Of a DNA stretch of 64,000 nt, positions 24,669 through 35,009 are shown piece by piece. The notes under the pieces are model-generated. The model worked only from the letters and a program-made list of their open reading frames with translations, searched no databases and had not been told where the DNA came from. The translations under genes were made by a program, and so were the position numbers. Within the stretch, counting starts at the first letter, position 1; every line of letters begins with the position of its first letter. Location of the stretch: NCBI GenBank assembly GCA_003214175.1, contig QCLZ01000003.1, positions 24,001-88,000 on the forward strand, in the 5' to 3' direction. This stretch comes from Prochlorococcus sp. AG-418-I20. GTDB taxonomy: Bacteria > Cyanobacteriota > Cyanobacteriia > PCC-6307 > Cyanobiaceae.

Positions 24669-26372
24669 ATGACTAAAACTACTTCGGATATTGAAAAGTT
24701 CCAATATGATCATATATATAATTTGATCTTATGCATTTTCAAATTTAATGAAAAAAAATATGGAAATTTCTTAAAAGATGCACTAAGAATTTTATTAGAG
24801 TTTGAAAAAAATGGTGAGACTATTATTGATGTAGATAATAGTTTGATAATCTTTGAATTATTAGAAGATGGATGGCCCAATAATCATATAGATGTTCTAA
24901 AAAATATAGGCTTGATAGGTTCTCTTAATTCTCCATTCGTATTAGTAAATAGAAAATTATCCCTCTCAAAATGGTCAAAAAAGATAGAAAGAGTTATTAA
25001 TTCTTTTTTAAAAAAAATAGATACCGATAATTTAATGAACTCTAAAATTTATAAATATGATAATAAAATTGATCAAATTAAAAATATATTTAAATATTCA
25101 AACTTAGTTTTCCTTCAAGGAGGACCAGGGACGGGTAAAACCACTTTAATAATCAACTTAATACTAGAACTCCTTCGAATTGATAACTTTTTAAATATTG
25201 GTTTGTCTGCTCCAACGGGTAAAGCTACAGCTCGTCTAAAAGAAGCATTTAATAATCAAAGAAATATTTCCTTTAGTAAATTTCTAGACCAAATAGAATT
25301 TCAAACTTTACATAGATGGATTTTAAATTCTCAAAATAAATCTCTTAAATTGAAATTCAAAATAAAAGAACTTGATATTTTCATAATTGATGAAATGTCA
25401 ATGGTTAATATCGATTTGATGGAATCAGTTTTAAGTTTACTAGCAAAGGACTGTAAAATTATTTTAGTTGGAGATAAAAATCAATTGTCTCCAGTAAATA
25501 ACTGTTCTATCTGGAATTATTTGTTTGAATATTGTGAAAATAGTTCAATTAAATCTTCAGTAGTTAATTTAGAAAAAACTTATAGAAATAGTGGAGATAT
25601 AGCATTAATTAGTAGTTTAATATTTAATAATGATTGTTCTTTACTTAATCAAAAGATAAAAGAATTCGAAAAAGATAACAATTCAAAAGAAGTTACTATT
25701 TCAAAAAGTAGAGAAAAAGATATTCCTAAAGATCTATTTTTTTCAATTACAAGTCATCTAAATAAGTTAAATCTTTCAACCTCAAATTTAAGTAAAAAAG
25801 AATATATATTTGAAGAGAGTATTGATAATTTATTACTTAATGAAAAAGATTTAGTAAATAAGATATTTCTGGATTTACAAAGTCACTTGATTTTGTGTGA
25901 AAAAAATTCTGGAATATGGAGTGTTGAATATTTGAATGAAATTATTTTTGGACAAAAAAAACCATTTGATCTTAAAAAGGTTAATGAGGGTGTTCCGATA
26001 ATGTGTACAAAAAATAATAATGAACTTGGATTATCAAATGGTGATATCGGAGTAATTATAGGTATAAAAAATAAAAGAAAATATCTTTTTAGAAAATTTA
26101 ATGATAATAACGAAGAGATTGTCGCATTAATTAATCCTTCTAATTTAGAAAATGTTGTGCCAGCAATAGCCATTACTATTCATAAATCTCAAGGAAGTGA
26201 ATCTGATAAAGTAAGCATCTTGTGGTCGCAAAAATATAGAAGAAATCAATATGCTGTAAAAGAAAAAAAAGATATTGAAAATATCTTTTGCAGAGATAAT
26301 TTTGAAAGAAGGTTATTTTATACTGCTGTTACAAGAGCGAAAAATTTTTTAGATATATATTATTTAAATTAA
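24669..26372 (+). CDS. recD: Exodeoxyribonuclease V alpha subunit RecD
   Basis: A 567-residue SF1B 5'-3' helicase. It has an N-terminal helical region, Walker A G-G-P-G-T-G-K-T-T-L (151-160), motif Ia S-A-P-T-G-K-A-T-A-R, motif II I-I-D-E-M-S-M, motif III V-G-D-K-N-Q-L, I-T-I-H-K-S-Q-G-S-E and final F-Y-T-A-V-T-R-A-K. It is the last gene of the run that starts with pdxJ. All catalytic helicase motifs are present, so a complete RecBCD is encoded. Confidence 0.95.
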   Translation: MTKTTSDIEKFQYDHIYNLILCIFKFNEKKYGNFLKDALRILLEFEKNGETIIDVDNSLIIFELLEDGWPNNHIDVLKNIGLIGSLNSPFVLVNRKLSLSKWSKKIERVINSFLKKIDTDNLMNSKIYKYDNKIDQIKNIFKYSNLVFLQGGPGTGKTTLIINLILELLRIDNFLNIGLSAPTGKATARLKEAFNNQRNISFSKFLDQIEFQTLHRWILNSQNKSLKLKFKIKELDIFIIDEMSMVNIDLMESVLSLLAKDCKIILVGDKNQLSPVNNCSIWNYLFEYCENSSIKSSVVNLEKTYRNSGDIALISSLIFNNDCSLLNQKIKEFEKDNNSKEVTISKSREKDIPKDLFFSITSHLNKLNLSTSNLSKKEYIFEESIDNLLLNEKDLVNKIFLDLQSHLILCEKNSGIWSVEYLNEIIFGQKKPFDLKKVNEGVPIMCTKNNNELGLSNGDIGVIIGIKNKRKYLFRKFNDNNEEIVALINPSNLENVVPAIAITIHKSQGSESDKVSILWSQKYRRNQYAVKEKKDIENIFCRDNFERRLFYTAVTRAKNFLDIYYLN

Positions 26373-26479
26373 ATCTTATTTTTGAGAAATTAGTAATATC
26401 TTAACCCCAAGATGTTAGATTAATAATTCGGCTCTGTAAGGCTAGTCAACAATTCAAGTCAATTTAGATATTTGTTGAA

Positions 26480-26504
26480 TGCCTAATCAGAAGATTATTA
26501 GGCA
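26480..26504 (+). promoter_or_regulatory. Hairpin immediately before the deaD start codon
   Basis: TGCCTAAT (26480-26487) pairs perfectly with ATTAGGCA (26497-26504) around a 9-base loop, ending 6 bases before the ATG at 26511. There is no T-run, so it is not a terminator. It would cover the ribosome landing area and could make translation temperature-dependent or helicase-sensitive; that role is inferred. Confidence 0.5.
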
Positions 26505-26510
26505 TTTAAA

Positions 26511-28292
26511 ATGGCTTTAAAAAAAGATAGTAACGCTCTTGATAATAAGCAGGAAAAATCTCAGAATGAAGATACTCCCTTGCTTGAGTTGACGAACTTA
26601 GAGAAAAAAAAAGAAATTGAATCTCAACCATTGGAATTATCGAAAGGAAATGATAATGAGAATGGATTTCTTGAGTTTGGTTTTAATCAATCGATCTTAA
26701 ATTCGTTAAGAAATAAAGGATATAAAAATCCAACTCCTATTCAAAAAGCTGCAATTCCGGAACTAATGTTAGGCAGAGATTTACTAGGCCAAGCACAAAC
26801 AGGAACAGGAAAGACTGCAGCTTTCGCATTACCATTAATAGAAAAACTTTCAGATAATAATGAATTAAATGCCAAGGTTTTAGTTATGACTCCTACAAGA
26901 GAATTAGCAACTCAAGTGGCAGAATCTTTTAAAAGTTATAGTTCTGAATCTAGTAATTTTAAGACGGTTGCGATATATGGAGGTACCGACTATCGAAATC
27001 AAATTTCTGCATTGAAAAGAAAAGTTGATGTTGTAGTTGGTACGCCTGGCCGAATAATGGATCATATCAGGCAGGGAACTTTTAAAATTAAAGACATAAA
27101 TTGTCTTGTTTTAGATGAGGCAGATGAAATGTTAAATATGGGTTTTCTTGAAGATATTGAATGGATAATAGATCAACTCCCGGAAAATAAGCAGATGGTA
27201 TTGTTTTCAGCAACAATGCCTAGTGAGATAAGAAATATAGCAAAAAAATATCTAAATGATCCCGCCGAAATATTAATCAAAAGTGTCAAAAAAGAAACTC
27301 AATTAATTTCGCAAAAGTTTCTATATGTACAAAGGCATCATAAGTTAGATGCTTTAAAAAGAATATTAGAGATTAATAATGAGGGAGTAATAATTTTTGT
27401 GAGGACAAAACTTCTTACTAATTCAATAGCTGAAGCTTTAGAGAATTCAGGTCATACTGTAGCAGTACTTAATGGAGATATACCTCAAAATCAAAGAGAA
27501 AATACTGTAGATAGATTAAAAAAAGGATTTATTAATATCCTTGTTGCGACTGATGTTGCAGCTAGAGGATTAGATGTTGAGAGGATAAAACTTGTGGTTA
27601 ATTACGATTTTCCTTTCGATAAGGAAACATATACTCATAGAATTGGAAGAACTGGAAGGGCAGGCAGATCAGGAGAAGCAATTTTATTTGTTAATCAAAG
27701 AGAAAAACATTTTCTAAGAAACTTAGAAAACTCTACAAGAACTAAAATTGAAGAAATAAATATACCAAGTAATAAAATAATAAATGAAAAAAGGATGGAG
27801 AAACTTATAGAGAATGTTAGTGAGAGTTCTTTAGCTAAAGATGAAAATGAAGAAAATAAAGCTTTGATTGTTGATGTACTAGATAGTTTAAAAGAAAAAT
27901 ACTCTATGGATGATTCAAATATTGCAATGGCGGCAATTAATTTAGTAATAGGTAATAAATCATTTTTTGTTGATGAAGATGATTCTTGGATTCATAAACA
28001 AAATAATACTGATAGAAATCGATCAAATAGAAATAGTAATAATCGTATGAGAAATTCAAATAGAAGAAATAATTATCAAAATGATTCTTTTGAAACCTAC
28101 AAATTTAACTTTGGTAAATTTGATGGAATTAGAGTTGCAAATATTATATCCTCAATCTGTAATTCAACTAATATCAATGGTAGATCCATTGGTAAGATAC
28201 AGATTTTTAATGATTACAGTTTGGTAGATTTACCCAGAGATCTGCATAAAGAAACTAAAAATAAATTAAAAAAAATTAAAGTAAGAAACTAG
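26511..28292 (+). CDS. deaD: DEAD-box RNA helicase
   Basis: A 593-residue helicase with the Q motif (P-T-P-I-Q-K-A-A-I-P), Walker A A-Q-T-G-T-G-K-T (95-102), P-T-R-E-L-A, D-E-A-D (202-205), S-A-T, and H-R-I-G-R-T-G-R-A-G-R. After the core comes an Asn/Arg/Ser-rich linker (about 500-525) and a C-terminal domain resembling the RNA-binding part of DeaD/CsdA. It unwinds structured RNA in ribosome assembly and mRNA turnover, often in the cold. A perfect hairpin lies 6 bases before the start. Confidence 0.93.
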   Translation: MALKKDSNALDNKQEKSQNEDTPLLELTNLEKKKEIESQPLELSKGNDNENGFLEFGFNQSILNSLRNKGYKNPTPIQKAAIPELMLGRDLLGQAQTGTGKTAAFALPLIEKLSDNNELNAKVLVMTPTRELATQVAESFKSYSSESSNFKTVAIYGGTDYRNQISALKRKVDVVVGTPGRIMDHIRQGTFKIKDINCLVLDEADEMLNMGFLEDIEWIIDQLPENKQMVLFSATMPSEIRNIAKKYLNDPAEILIKSVKKETQLISQKFLYVQRHHKLDALKRILEINNEGVIIFVRTKLLTNSIAEALENSGHTVAVLNGDIPQNQRENTVDRLKKGFINILVATDVAARGLDVERIKLVVNYDFPFDKETYTHRIGRTGRAGRSGEAILFVNQREKHFLRNLENSTRTKIEEINIPSNKIINEKRMEKLIENVSESSLAKDENEENKALIVDVLDSLKEKYSMDDSNIAMAAINLVIGNKSFFVDEDDSWIHKQNNTDRNRSNRNSNNRMRNSNRRNNYQNDSFETYKFNFGKFDGIRVANIISSICNSTNINGRSIGKIQIFNDYSLVDLPRDLHKETKNKLKKIKVRN

Positions 28293-28298
28293 GAATAA

Positions 28299-28586
28299 TT
28301 GATGAATGCTAGCAAATATAAATTCTTTATTTTTGTGAATCTGATAATCCTATTCAACTCTTTTAATAGTTACTATCTAGCTCAAACGAAAAACAATTCA
28401 ATCATAAATTTATTTTGTCTTCAGAGTGTAAAAGAGGAGATTTTGAAAGCAGAAATGGTATATAGTGAAGAAATTGCTAATGAAACTTGTGATTGTTACT
28501 ACGAAGAATTCATGAAAACGGCAAGTCATCAAGATGCAAAAACAAAATGTAAATTAGAAACTAAAGGAAAATTTAAATCATACTAG
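28299..28586 (+). CDS. Small exported protein with conserved cysteines
   Basis: A 95-residue protein with a hydrophobic N-terminal segment (about 9-24), likely a signal peptide. The mature part has four cysteines (F-C-L-Q, T-C-D-C-Y, K-C-K) and is helical and acidic. It starts 6 bp after the deaD stop and lies 20 bp before the ABC transporter gene. Unassigned; probably periplasmic. Confidence 0.65.
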   Translation: MMNASKYKFFIFVNLIILFNSFNSYYLAQTKNNSIINLFCLQSVKEEILKAEMVYSEEIANETCDCYYEEFMKTASHQDAKTKCKLETKGKFKSY

Positions 28587-28606
28587 AAAAATTTAATTGT
28601 TATTTT

Positions 28607-30379
28607 ATGAGGTCTAAGAATAATCAAAATCCAATAATTAAACTTTATTTAAATCTGATTGAAGAAAGAAGGTTACTATTTTTTGCTTTTCTTAGTTCCA
28701 TAATTAATAAAATATTAGACTTAGCTCCTCCTGTAATTATTGGTCTTGCAGTTGATATTGTTGTAAAGGAACAGAATTCATGGATTGCTGGCTTTGGGAT
28801 AAAAGAAGTTCCAGCACAATTGATTTTTCTCGCATTTGCTTCAGGAATAGTTTGGTCTGGAGAGTCTTCCTTTGAATATTTATATTCGATTTTATGGAGA
28901 AATTTGGCTCAGCTATCGCAACATAAATTAAGAATTAAAGCTTATGAGCATATCCAGCAATTAGATATGGAATTTTTTGAAAATGATAATACCGGAAGAC
29001 TATTATCTATTTTGAATGATGATATAAATCAACTCGAGAGATTTCTAGACCAAGGGGCTAATCAGATTATTCAGTTATTTATAACTGTCTTAATAATTGG
29101 GGGGACAATGATTTTTGTAGCTCCAAAAATCGCTTTATTTGCTTTCTTTCCTATCCCAATCATATTTTTAGGATCAATTAAATTTCAAAGGAAGCTTGCT
29201 CCAAAATATAGAGATGTTAGAAATAAAGCTGGGATGTTGGCATCAAGACTTAATAATAATTTAAGTGGAATTCTAACCATAAAAAGTTTTACTAAAGAAA
29301 AATGGGAACTAAATAGATTAAATAAAGAAAGTCTCGATTATCAAAGAAGTAATAAGGCTGCAATTAAATTATCCTCTGCTTTTATCCCTCTTATAAGATT
29401 TGCAATCTTATTTGCTTTTGTAGCGATTTTATTAATTGGAGGTTTCCAAACTTGGAATAAGACACTTGATGTCGGAACTTATAGTTTTTTAGTTTTTATT
29501 ACACAAAGACTATTATGGCCTTTAACTACTTTGGGGCATGTTTTAGATGATTTTCAGAGATCTATGGCTTCAATAGATAGAGTAATCGATTTAATAGATA
29601 CGCCTATAAAAATAAAAGATGGAAAAATAAAAATTGAACCTAGAGATATCAAAGGAGAAATTATTTTTAATAATGTAAATTTTAATTATCCTGGAAGAGA
29701 TTTAACTTTAAAAAACATAAATTTCAAAATTGAGAATAACTCAACATTGGGAATTGTTGGTTTAACAGGTTCTGGCAAAAGTACAATAATAAAATTACTC
29801 CTTAGGATTTACGATAGTAATAATGGGTCAATAACCTTGGATGGCATTTCTATTAAAGAAATAAATTTAAGGGATTTAAGAAAGTGTATTTCTTTAGTAA
29901 GTCAAGAAACTTATTTATTTCATGGCAGTGTACAAGAAAATATTGCTTATGGCTCAATCAACCCAAGTCTTAAAAATATTATTAAGGCATCTAAGATTGC
30001 GGAAGCTCATAAATTTATTGAACAATTACCAGATGGTTATAAAACTATTGTGGGGGAAAGGGGCCAAAGGCTTTCAGGCGGACAACGTCAAAGAATTGCC
30101 TTGGCGAGAGCTGTTTTAAAGGATGCTCCAATATTAGTATTAGATGAAGCTACAGCATCAGTTGATAATGAAACAGAAGCTTTAATTCAAAAATCATTAT
30201 CTAAAATCACCAAAGAAAGAACAACTATAGTAATAGCTCATAGATTAAGCACAATAAAACATGCGGATAATATTGTTGTTATTGATAAAGGTCAAATAGT
30301 TGAAAACGGAAAACATGAAAAATTACTAGATCAGAACAATATATATGCTGATTTATGGAATGTTCAAGTAGGAATCTAG
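28607..30379 (+). CDS. ABC transporter, fused permease and ATPase (MsbA/multidrug type)
   Basis: A 590-residue half-transporter: six transmembrane helices in about 20-320, then a nucleotide-binding domain with Walker A G-L-T-G-S-G-K-S-T (385-393), signature L-S-G-G-Q-R-Q-R (489-496), Walker B I-L-V-L-D-E-A-T-A-S and the switch His in A-H-R-L-S-T. It would act as a homodimer exporting lipids or hydrophobic compounds. The substrate cannot be told from the sequence. It is co-directional with deaD and the small exported protein. Confidence 0.92.
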   Translation: MRSKNNQNPIIKLYLNLIEERRLLFFAFLSSIINKILDLAPPVIIGLAVDIVVKEQNSWIAGFGIKEVPAQLIFLAFASGIVWSGESSFEYLYSILWRNLAQLSQHKLRIKAYEHIQQLDMEFFENDNTGRLLSILNDDINQLERFLDQGANQIIQLFITVLIIGGTMIFVAPKIALFAFFPIPIIFLGSIKFQRKLAPKYRDVRNKAGMLASRLNNNLSGILTIKSFTKEKWELNRLNKESLDYQRSNKAAIKLSSAFIPLIRFAILFAFVAILLIGGFQTWNKTLDVGTYSFLVFITQRLLWPLTTLGHVLDDFQRSMASIDRVIDLIDTPIKIKDGKIKIEPRDIKGEIIFNNVNFNYPGRDLTLKNINFKIENNSTLGIVGLTGSGKSTIIKLLLRIYDSNNGSITLDGISIKEINLRDLRKCISLVSQETYLFHGSVQENIAYGSINPSLKNIIKASKIAEAHKFIEQLPDGYKTIVGERGQRLSGGQRQRIALARAVLKDAPILVLDEATASVDNETEALIQKSLSKITKERTTIVIAHRLSTIKHADNIVVIDKGQIVENGKHEKLLDQNNIYADLWNVQVGI

Positions 30380-30394
30380 TATATAATTTCTAAA

Positions 30395-30952
30395 CTATAT
30401 TAAAAAGTTAAATGATTCAATTACATTACTAAACATACCGTCAACTTTATTCCATCTCTCTTCATTTGTTCCCACAGCAAAAGTGTAAAGTGTTCCTCTA
30501 TCAATTACAACGGTAGCTAATTCGTGTCTGGCCTGTTCATTTAAATTTAATTCATACTCTAAATCATAGAAAATATGATTGGATGACTCCCTCTTATTAG
30601 CATTTATAAGTTTTACCTCTCTACCTGAACCTTCGGGAGCAATGACTTTATCAATTAATGTTTGACCGACTTCACTTGGGCTTCCTAATTGCTCTAATTG
30701 AATCTCTTTATTTACATCAGAAATAACTAAACTTAAGGTCTCATTACTATTTATTAGATCATGATAAATAATTTCAGGTCCTCCATCGACTTTTACTCTA
30801 GTCCACCCTGTTGGATACAAAAAGGCATATCTTCCATCTGGACTTTGATAAGCTTCTAATCCCGCATTTAGTCCGCCACTACAAGCACTCAGTGTTAAAC
30901 ACAAAAAAATCAAAAATAAATATTTGAAAGGGTTAAATTTAATATTTTTCAT
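30395..30952 (-). CDS. psbP: PsbP-like thylakoid lipoprotein (CyanoP)
   Basis: A 185-residue precursor with a lipoprotein signal ending L-S-A-C (Cys24), so the mature protein is lipid-anchored in the thylakoid lumen. It has the PsbP motifs Y-Q-S-P-D-G-R-Y-A-F-L-Y-P-T-G-W and D-L-E-Y-E-L and a final F-N-F. Cyanobacterial PsbP assists photosystem II assembly or oxygen-evolving function rather than being essential. It is convergent with the ABC transporter and divergent from recR. Confidence 0.92.
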   Translation of the reverse strand: MKNIKFNPFKYLFLIFLCLTLSACSGGLNAGLEAYQSPDGRYAFLYPTGWTRVKVDGGPEIIYHDLINSNETLSLVISDVNKEIQLEQLGSPSEVGQTLIDKVIAPEGSGREVKLINANKRESSNHIFYDLEYELNLNEQARHELATVVIDRGTLYTFAVGTNEERWNKVDGMFSNVIESFNFLI

Positions 30953-31049
30953 TTTGTTTGAAATTACTAACTAAAAACATAATAAGACATTAAAAGCAAA
31001 CAATTATGGCAATTCAGAATTTTGCGTCTAAATTATCCCTAGAAATAGT

Positions 31050-31655
31050 TTGATTTTGATTACTTATACCAAACCGCTTTCAAAATTAATTGGTCATTTT
31101 GAGAAATTCCCAGGGATTGGTCCAAGAACAGCGCAACGATTAGCCCTGTTTATTTTAAAACAACCTGAAAGTTCAATAAGAGATTTTTCAAAGGCTCTTT
31201 TAGAAGCACATAGTAATGTAGGTCGTTGCAAAAAATGTTTCAATTTGACTTCAGAAGATGAATGTGAAATTTGTAAAAATACTGAAAGAAATCAAAAACT
31301 AATCTGTGTTGTAGCAGAAACTAAAGATTTGCTTGCTTTGGAGCGCGCCAGAGAATTTAAAGGTGTTTACCATGTTATTGGTGGTTTAATATCTCCAATG
31401 GATTCTGTTGGACCCGAACTCTTAGAAATAAGAAGCTTGGTAGAAAGAGTTAGTAAGTCTGAAATAGATGAGATCATATTGGCATTGACCCCCAGTGTTG
31501 AGGGAGATACAACAAGTCTTTATATTGGAAAATTGTTATCCCCTTTTACTAAAGTTACTAGGATTGCATATGGCCTCCCAATGGGCAGTGAACTTGAATA
31601 TGTAGATGAAGTTACACTTGCAAGGGCGTTAGAAGGAAGAACAAAACTAAATTAG
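31050..31655 (+). CDS. recR: Recombination mediator protein RecR
   Basis: A roughly 200-residue protein that acts with RecFO to load RecA on gapped DNA. It has an N-terminal helix-hairpin-helix [13 protein letters not shown], a zinc finger with C-x2-C...C-x2-C (C-K-K-C ... C-E-I-C), and a Toprim domain (V-V-A-E-T-K-D ... T-P-S-V-E-G-D-T-T). Starts are TTG at 31050 or TTG at 31056; the second gives [10 protein letters not shown], closer to remembered homologues. lipA follows with a 3-bp gap. Confidence 0.95.
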   Translation: MILITYTKPLSKLIGHFEKFPGIGPRTAQRLALFILKQPESSIRDFSKALLEAHSNVGRCKKCFNLTSEDECEICKNTERNQKLICVVAETKDLLALERAREFKGVYHVIGGLISPMDSVGPELLEIRSLVERVSKSEIDEIILALTPSVEGDTTSLYIGKLLSPFTKVTRIAYGLPMGSELEYVDEVTLARALEGRTKLN

Positions 31656-31658
31656 ATA

Positions 31659-32558
31659 ATGAGAGATAATAATCTAATCTGGAAAGAAAAAATCTTAAGA
31701 CTTCCCTCTTGGATTAAATTTCCTATTAGTAAAGCTTCAGAATTCGAAAAAATACAAACACTCATCAAAAAATCAAATATTCATACTATTTGTGAAGAAG
31801 CAAGATGTCCAAATAGAGCAGAATGTTATGCCTCAGGAACAGCCACTTTCTTACTGGGTGGATCGATATGTTCTCGTTCATGTGCTTTTTGTCAGGTAAA
31901 TAAAGGTAGACCTAGTTCTGTCAACATTGATGAATGTACTCAAGTCGCTGAAGCAGTGAAAGTACTAAATTTGAAATATGTTGTTTTGACATCTGTAGCT
32001 AGAGACGATCTCCCTGATCATGGTGCAAATTTATTTATATCTACAATTGATGAGATTAGAAAAATTGATTCAACAATTAAAATAGAGGTTTTAACTCCTG
32101 ATTTATGGGGTGGGGGCAAAAATTTTGATGAAACTAATAACCTTCAGACTGAGAGACTGAAGATGATTTTAGAAAAAGATCCAATATGCTTTAATCATAA
32201 TCTTGAAACTGTTGAAAGACTGCAAAAAGAAGTGAGGAGAGGCGCTAATTATAAAAGATCACTTAGTTTACTTAAAAAGTCGAAATATATTGCTCCCCAA
32301 ATTCAAACTAAATCAGGCATTATGTTAGGCCTTGGGGAAACATTGGATGAAATAAAAAATACAATTTATGATCTTAAAAAAATAGATTGTGATCAAATTA
32401 CAATTGGCCAATATTTAAGGCCTTCATTCAATCATTTAGCAGTTAAGAAATATTGGGATCCATCAGAGTTTGAATATTTATATCGCTTCTCTAAGGAATT
32501 AGGATTCAAAAAGGTATCTTCTGGCCCTTTAGTTAGAAGTAGTTATCATGCGGGTTAA
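31659..32558 (+). CDS. lipA: Lipoyl synthase
   Basis: A radical-SAM enzyme inserting two sulfurs into octanoyl groups to form lipoyl cofactors for dehydrogenase complexes. The 299-residue protein has both cluster motifs: auxiliary C45-x4-C50-x5-C56 and radical-SAM C71-x3-C75-x2-C78, plus P-D-L-W-G-G and L-R-P-S near the end. It is co-transcribed with recR. Its last 4 bp overlap the convergent gene at 32555. Confidence 0.95.
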   Translation: MRDNNLIWKEKILRLPSWIKFPISKASEFEKIQTLIKKSNIHTICEEARCPNRAECYASGTATFLLGGSICSRSCAFCQVNKGRPSSVNIDECTQVAEAVKVLNLKYVVLTSVARDDLPDHGANLFISTIDEIRKIDSTIKIEVLTPDLWGGGKNFDETNNLQTERLKMILEKDPICFNHNLETVERLQKEVRRGANYKRSLSLLKKSKYIAPQIQTKSGIMLGLGETLDEIKNTIYDLKKIDCDQITIGQYLRPSFNHLAVKKYWDPSEFEYLYRFSKELGFKKVSSGPLVRSSYHAG

Positions 32559-33055
32559 CTTTCTTTAATTAAAGCGAGTTTTTCTTCAAGTTTTCTCAAT
32601 ATTGAAATACATTCCCCGTTCATGAGTGTACCTGCACCTCCCCAAACCAATCTTAATAAAAGATCTACTGGGCTAGAACCAACTTCTTTTACAATTTTGA
32701 ATCCTATTAACTTGAAATATCTTACAAGTTTTTTACTATATCCTTCACTATCAAAAATAGCTAAAAGTCTTGCTTTGTTGCTTGATTTTTTTTCAATTGC
32801 CCAAGCCATAGTTGTTGCCCATATTAATTCTGGAACAAAAGCAGGAGCTTTACTAAGGATTCTTAATGTATCAAGCTGAATCCCTTGTTTATTTAAATAA
32901 GTCCAACCTTTCATTTCGGCCCAAATTTTAATGATGTTATCTTTCTGTTCTGCTATAACGATTCTAAAGAAACATAATCCGAGAGTTTCTCTAACTTGAA
33001 TTTTAATTACTAATCCAATAGTGCCTGCTATTTTTTCTAATTCTTCAACTTTCAT
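32555..33055 (-). CDS. Conserved hypothetical protein
   Basis: A 166-residue soluble protein without signal or membrane segment. It has mixed alpha/beta character: early strands K-I-Q-V-R-E-T-L and C-F-F-R-I-V-I-A, then [17 protein letters not shown] and a C-terminal [10 protein letters not shown]. The pattern vaguely resembles an acetyltransferase-like fold, which I cannot confirm. Its ATG overlaps the trhO stop by 4 bases, so translation is coupled at the end of the lysA operon. Confidence 0.65.
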   Translation of the reverse strand: MKVEELEKIAGTIGLVIKIQVRETLGLCFFRIVIAEQKDNIIKIWAEMKGWTYLNKQGIQLDTLRILSKAPAFVPELIWATTMAWAIEKKSSNKARLLAIFDSEGYSKKLVRYFKLIGFKIVKEVGSSPVDLLLRLVWGGAGTLMNGECISILRKLEEKLALIKES

Positions 33056-33999
33056 GATTTTGAAAATTGCTCCTTATAAATTTTATGATTTTCCACTCTT
33101 AATCTATCGATCTGTTTTTGTCTTTCTTCAAACCTTTTCCTATCATCATCACTAAAATGATCTATGCAGAAATGACATTGGATACCCTTTCTATATTCTT
33201 TTCTTTTTTGATCTTGAATTGAAATTGGCATTCCACATGCATGACAAATCAAGTAAGAACCTTTTTCTAATTCTTGATCTAAAGCAACTCTTTTATCAAA
33301 AACATAACATTCACCTTCAAATAGGTTTTCTTCTTTTGGTATATCATCAAGGTATTGAATGATACCCCCTTGTAGGTGATAGATATTTTTATAACCTTTC
33401 TTTTTCAGCAAACTAGTAGCTTTTTCACATCTGATACCGCCAGTACAAAACATTGCTATATTTGTAGATTCTTTATTTTCTATATGACTATCTAAATGAT
33501 CATCTACCCAATTAGGGAATTCGCTAAAGTTTCTCGTATTTGGGTTTATAGAATTCTGAAATGTTCCAATAGAAACCTCATAATGATTTCTAGTATCAAT
33601 GACTATCGTATTTTGATTTTTAATTAACTTATTCCAATTAGCTGAGTCAATATAAGTCCCATTATCTTGAGAAGGGTTTATTCCATCGATACCCATGGTA
33701 ACTATTTCTTTCTTGATTTTAATTTTTAATTTTTTGAAGACTTTCTTTTTTGAGAAGTTTACTTTTATATTCAAATTTCTGTTATCTGTATATTTATTAA
33801 GTAAATTGAGAACAATATCAATTACAGTTTTCTCAGCACAAATAGTTCCATTAATACCCTCACTTGCAAAAATTAATAAACCTGAAAAATCGTTTTTATT
33901 TTCGATTTCTAATAATTTATTTTTTAGATCAATAATTAAGTTTTCTTCAAATGGGAAAAAACAATAAAGAGAAACTATTTTATAATTTTTGCCTTTCAT
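33052..33999 (-). CDS. trhO: tRNA uridine(34) hydroxylase TrhO (rhodanese-related)
   Basis: A 315-residue YceA-type protein: an N-terminal alpha/beta domain with [10 protein letters not shown], a rhodanese domain with catalytic Cys185 in C-T-G-G-I-R-C (185-191), and a C-terminal zinc-ribbon-like part (C-H-A-C-G-M-P ... C-H-F-C). The family performs oxygen-dependent hydroxylation of uridine 34 in tRNA. Start and stop each overlap neighbours by 4 bp, showing translational coupling with bioB and the gene at 32555. Confidence 0.9.
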   Translation of the reverse strand: MKGKNYKIVSLYCFFPFEENLIIDLKNKLLEIENKNDFSGLLIFASEGINGTICAEKTVIDIVLNLLNKYTDNRNLNIKVNFSKKKVFKKLKIKIKKEIVTMGIDGINPSQDNGTYIDSANWNKLIKNQNTIVIDTRNHYEVSIGTFQNSINPNTRNFSEFPNWVDDHLDSHIENKESTNIAMFCTGGIRCEKATSLLKKKGYKNIYHLQGGIIQYLDDIPKEENLFEGECYVFDKRVALDQELEKGSYLICHACGMPISIQDQKRKEYRKGIQCHFCIDHFSDDDRKRFEERQKQIDRLRVENHKIYKEQFSKS

Positions 34000-35003
34000 A
34001 AAGAAGATAATGTTTTTTCACAAGTTTCAAAATCTTTATTAAATGAGACTCCAACCTCTTTAAGAAGTTTTCTGTCTGATTGAAAAGATGGATTTGAAGT
34101 TGTGAGTAACTCATCTCCATAAAAAATTGAATTTGCCCCACATTGAAAACATAAAATTTGAGCTTCTTTTGAAAGCTTTTCTCGTCCTGCACTTAATCTT
34201 ATTTTACTTTTGGGCATAAGAATTCTGGCTGTAGCGACCATCCTTATCATTTCAATAGAATTAATTTCTTGAGTATCTTCTAAACCAGTACCTTCAATAG
34301 CTACTAATGAATTTATAGGAACACTTTCAGGGTGAGGATTCATGTTTGAAAGCACTTCCAAAAGAGATGCTCTATCGCTATTAGTTTCACCCAAACCTAT
34401 TATTCCACCACAACAAACATTTATTCCTGCATTTCTTACTCTTTTGATAGTATCTAGTCTGTCTTGATAAGTTCTAGTCGTAATAATATTTTTATAGTGC
34501 TCAGGACTAGTATCAAGATTATGGTTATACGCGGTCAAACCTGCATCAGCTAGTCTGGATGCTTGATCTTCTGTAAGCATCCCCGCAGTAACGCATGCTT
34601 CCATTCCTAAATCTCTTACCCCTCTAACCATCTCTAACATTGCATTAAAAGATTTCCCATCTCTAATTTCTCTCCATGCCCAACCCATGCAAAACCTATC
34701 TGCACCCTCATTTTTTGCTATTTGAGCTCTTGCTAAAACCTCATCAACTTCAAATTGTGGGTGACTTTTGATTTCGCTAGTACTATATATTGATTGACTG
34801 CAATATGAACAATTTTCCTCACATCCGCCAGTTTTTACACTGAACAATGATGCTAATTGAACATTGTAGTTGTTAAATTGCCTGTGAACAATTTGTGATT
34901 CCCACATCAAATCAATCAGAGGCATATTAAGAATTTCTAATATCTCTTCCCTACTCCAATTAAACCTAATTTCGCCAGATAACTGATTTTTCAAATTAGT
35001 CAT
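33996..35003 (-). CDS. bioB: Biotin synthase
   Basis: A radical-SAM enzyme that closes the thiophane ring of biotin from dethiobiotin. The 335-residue protein has the cluster motif C61-x3-C65-x2-C68 ([13 protein letters not shown]), [15 protein letters not shown], and the [2Fe-2S] ligand region [15 protein letters not shown]. It lies 6 bp after uppS and overlaps trhO by 4 bp. Confidence 0.96.
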   Translation of the reverse strand: MTNLKNQLSGEIRFNWSREEILEILNMPLIDLMWESQIVHRQFNNYNVQLASLFSVKTGGCEENCSYCSQSIYSTSEIKSHPQFEVDEVLARAQIAKNEGADRFCMGWAWREIRDGKSFNAMLEMVRGVRDLGMEACVTAGMLTEDQASRLADAGLTAYNHNLDTSPEHYKNIITTRTYQDRLDTIKRVRNAGINVCCGGIIGLGETNSDRASLLEVLSNMNPHPESVPINSLVAIEGTGLEDTQEINSIEMIRMVATARILMPKSKIRLSAGREKLSKEAQILCFQCGANSIFYGDELLTTSNPSFQSDRKLLKEVGVSFNKDFETCEKTLSSL

Positions 35004-35009
35004 TTTTTG

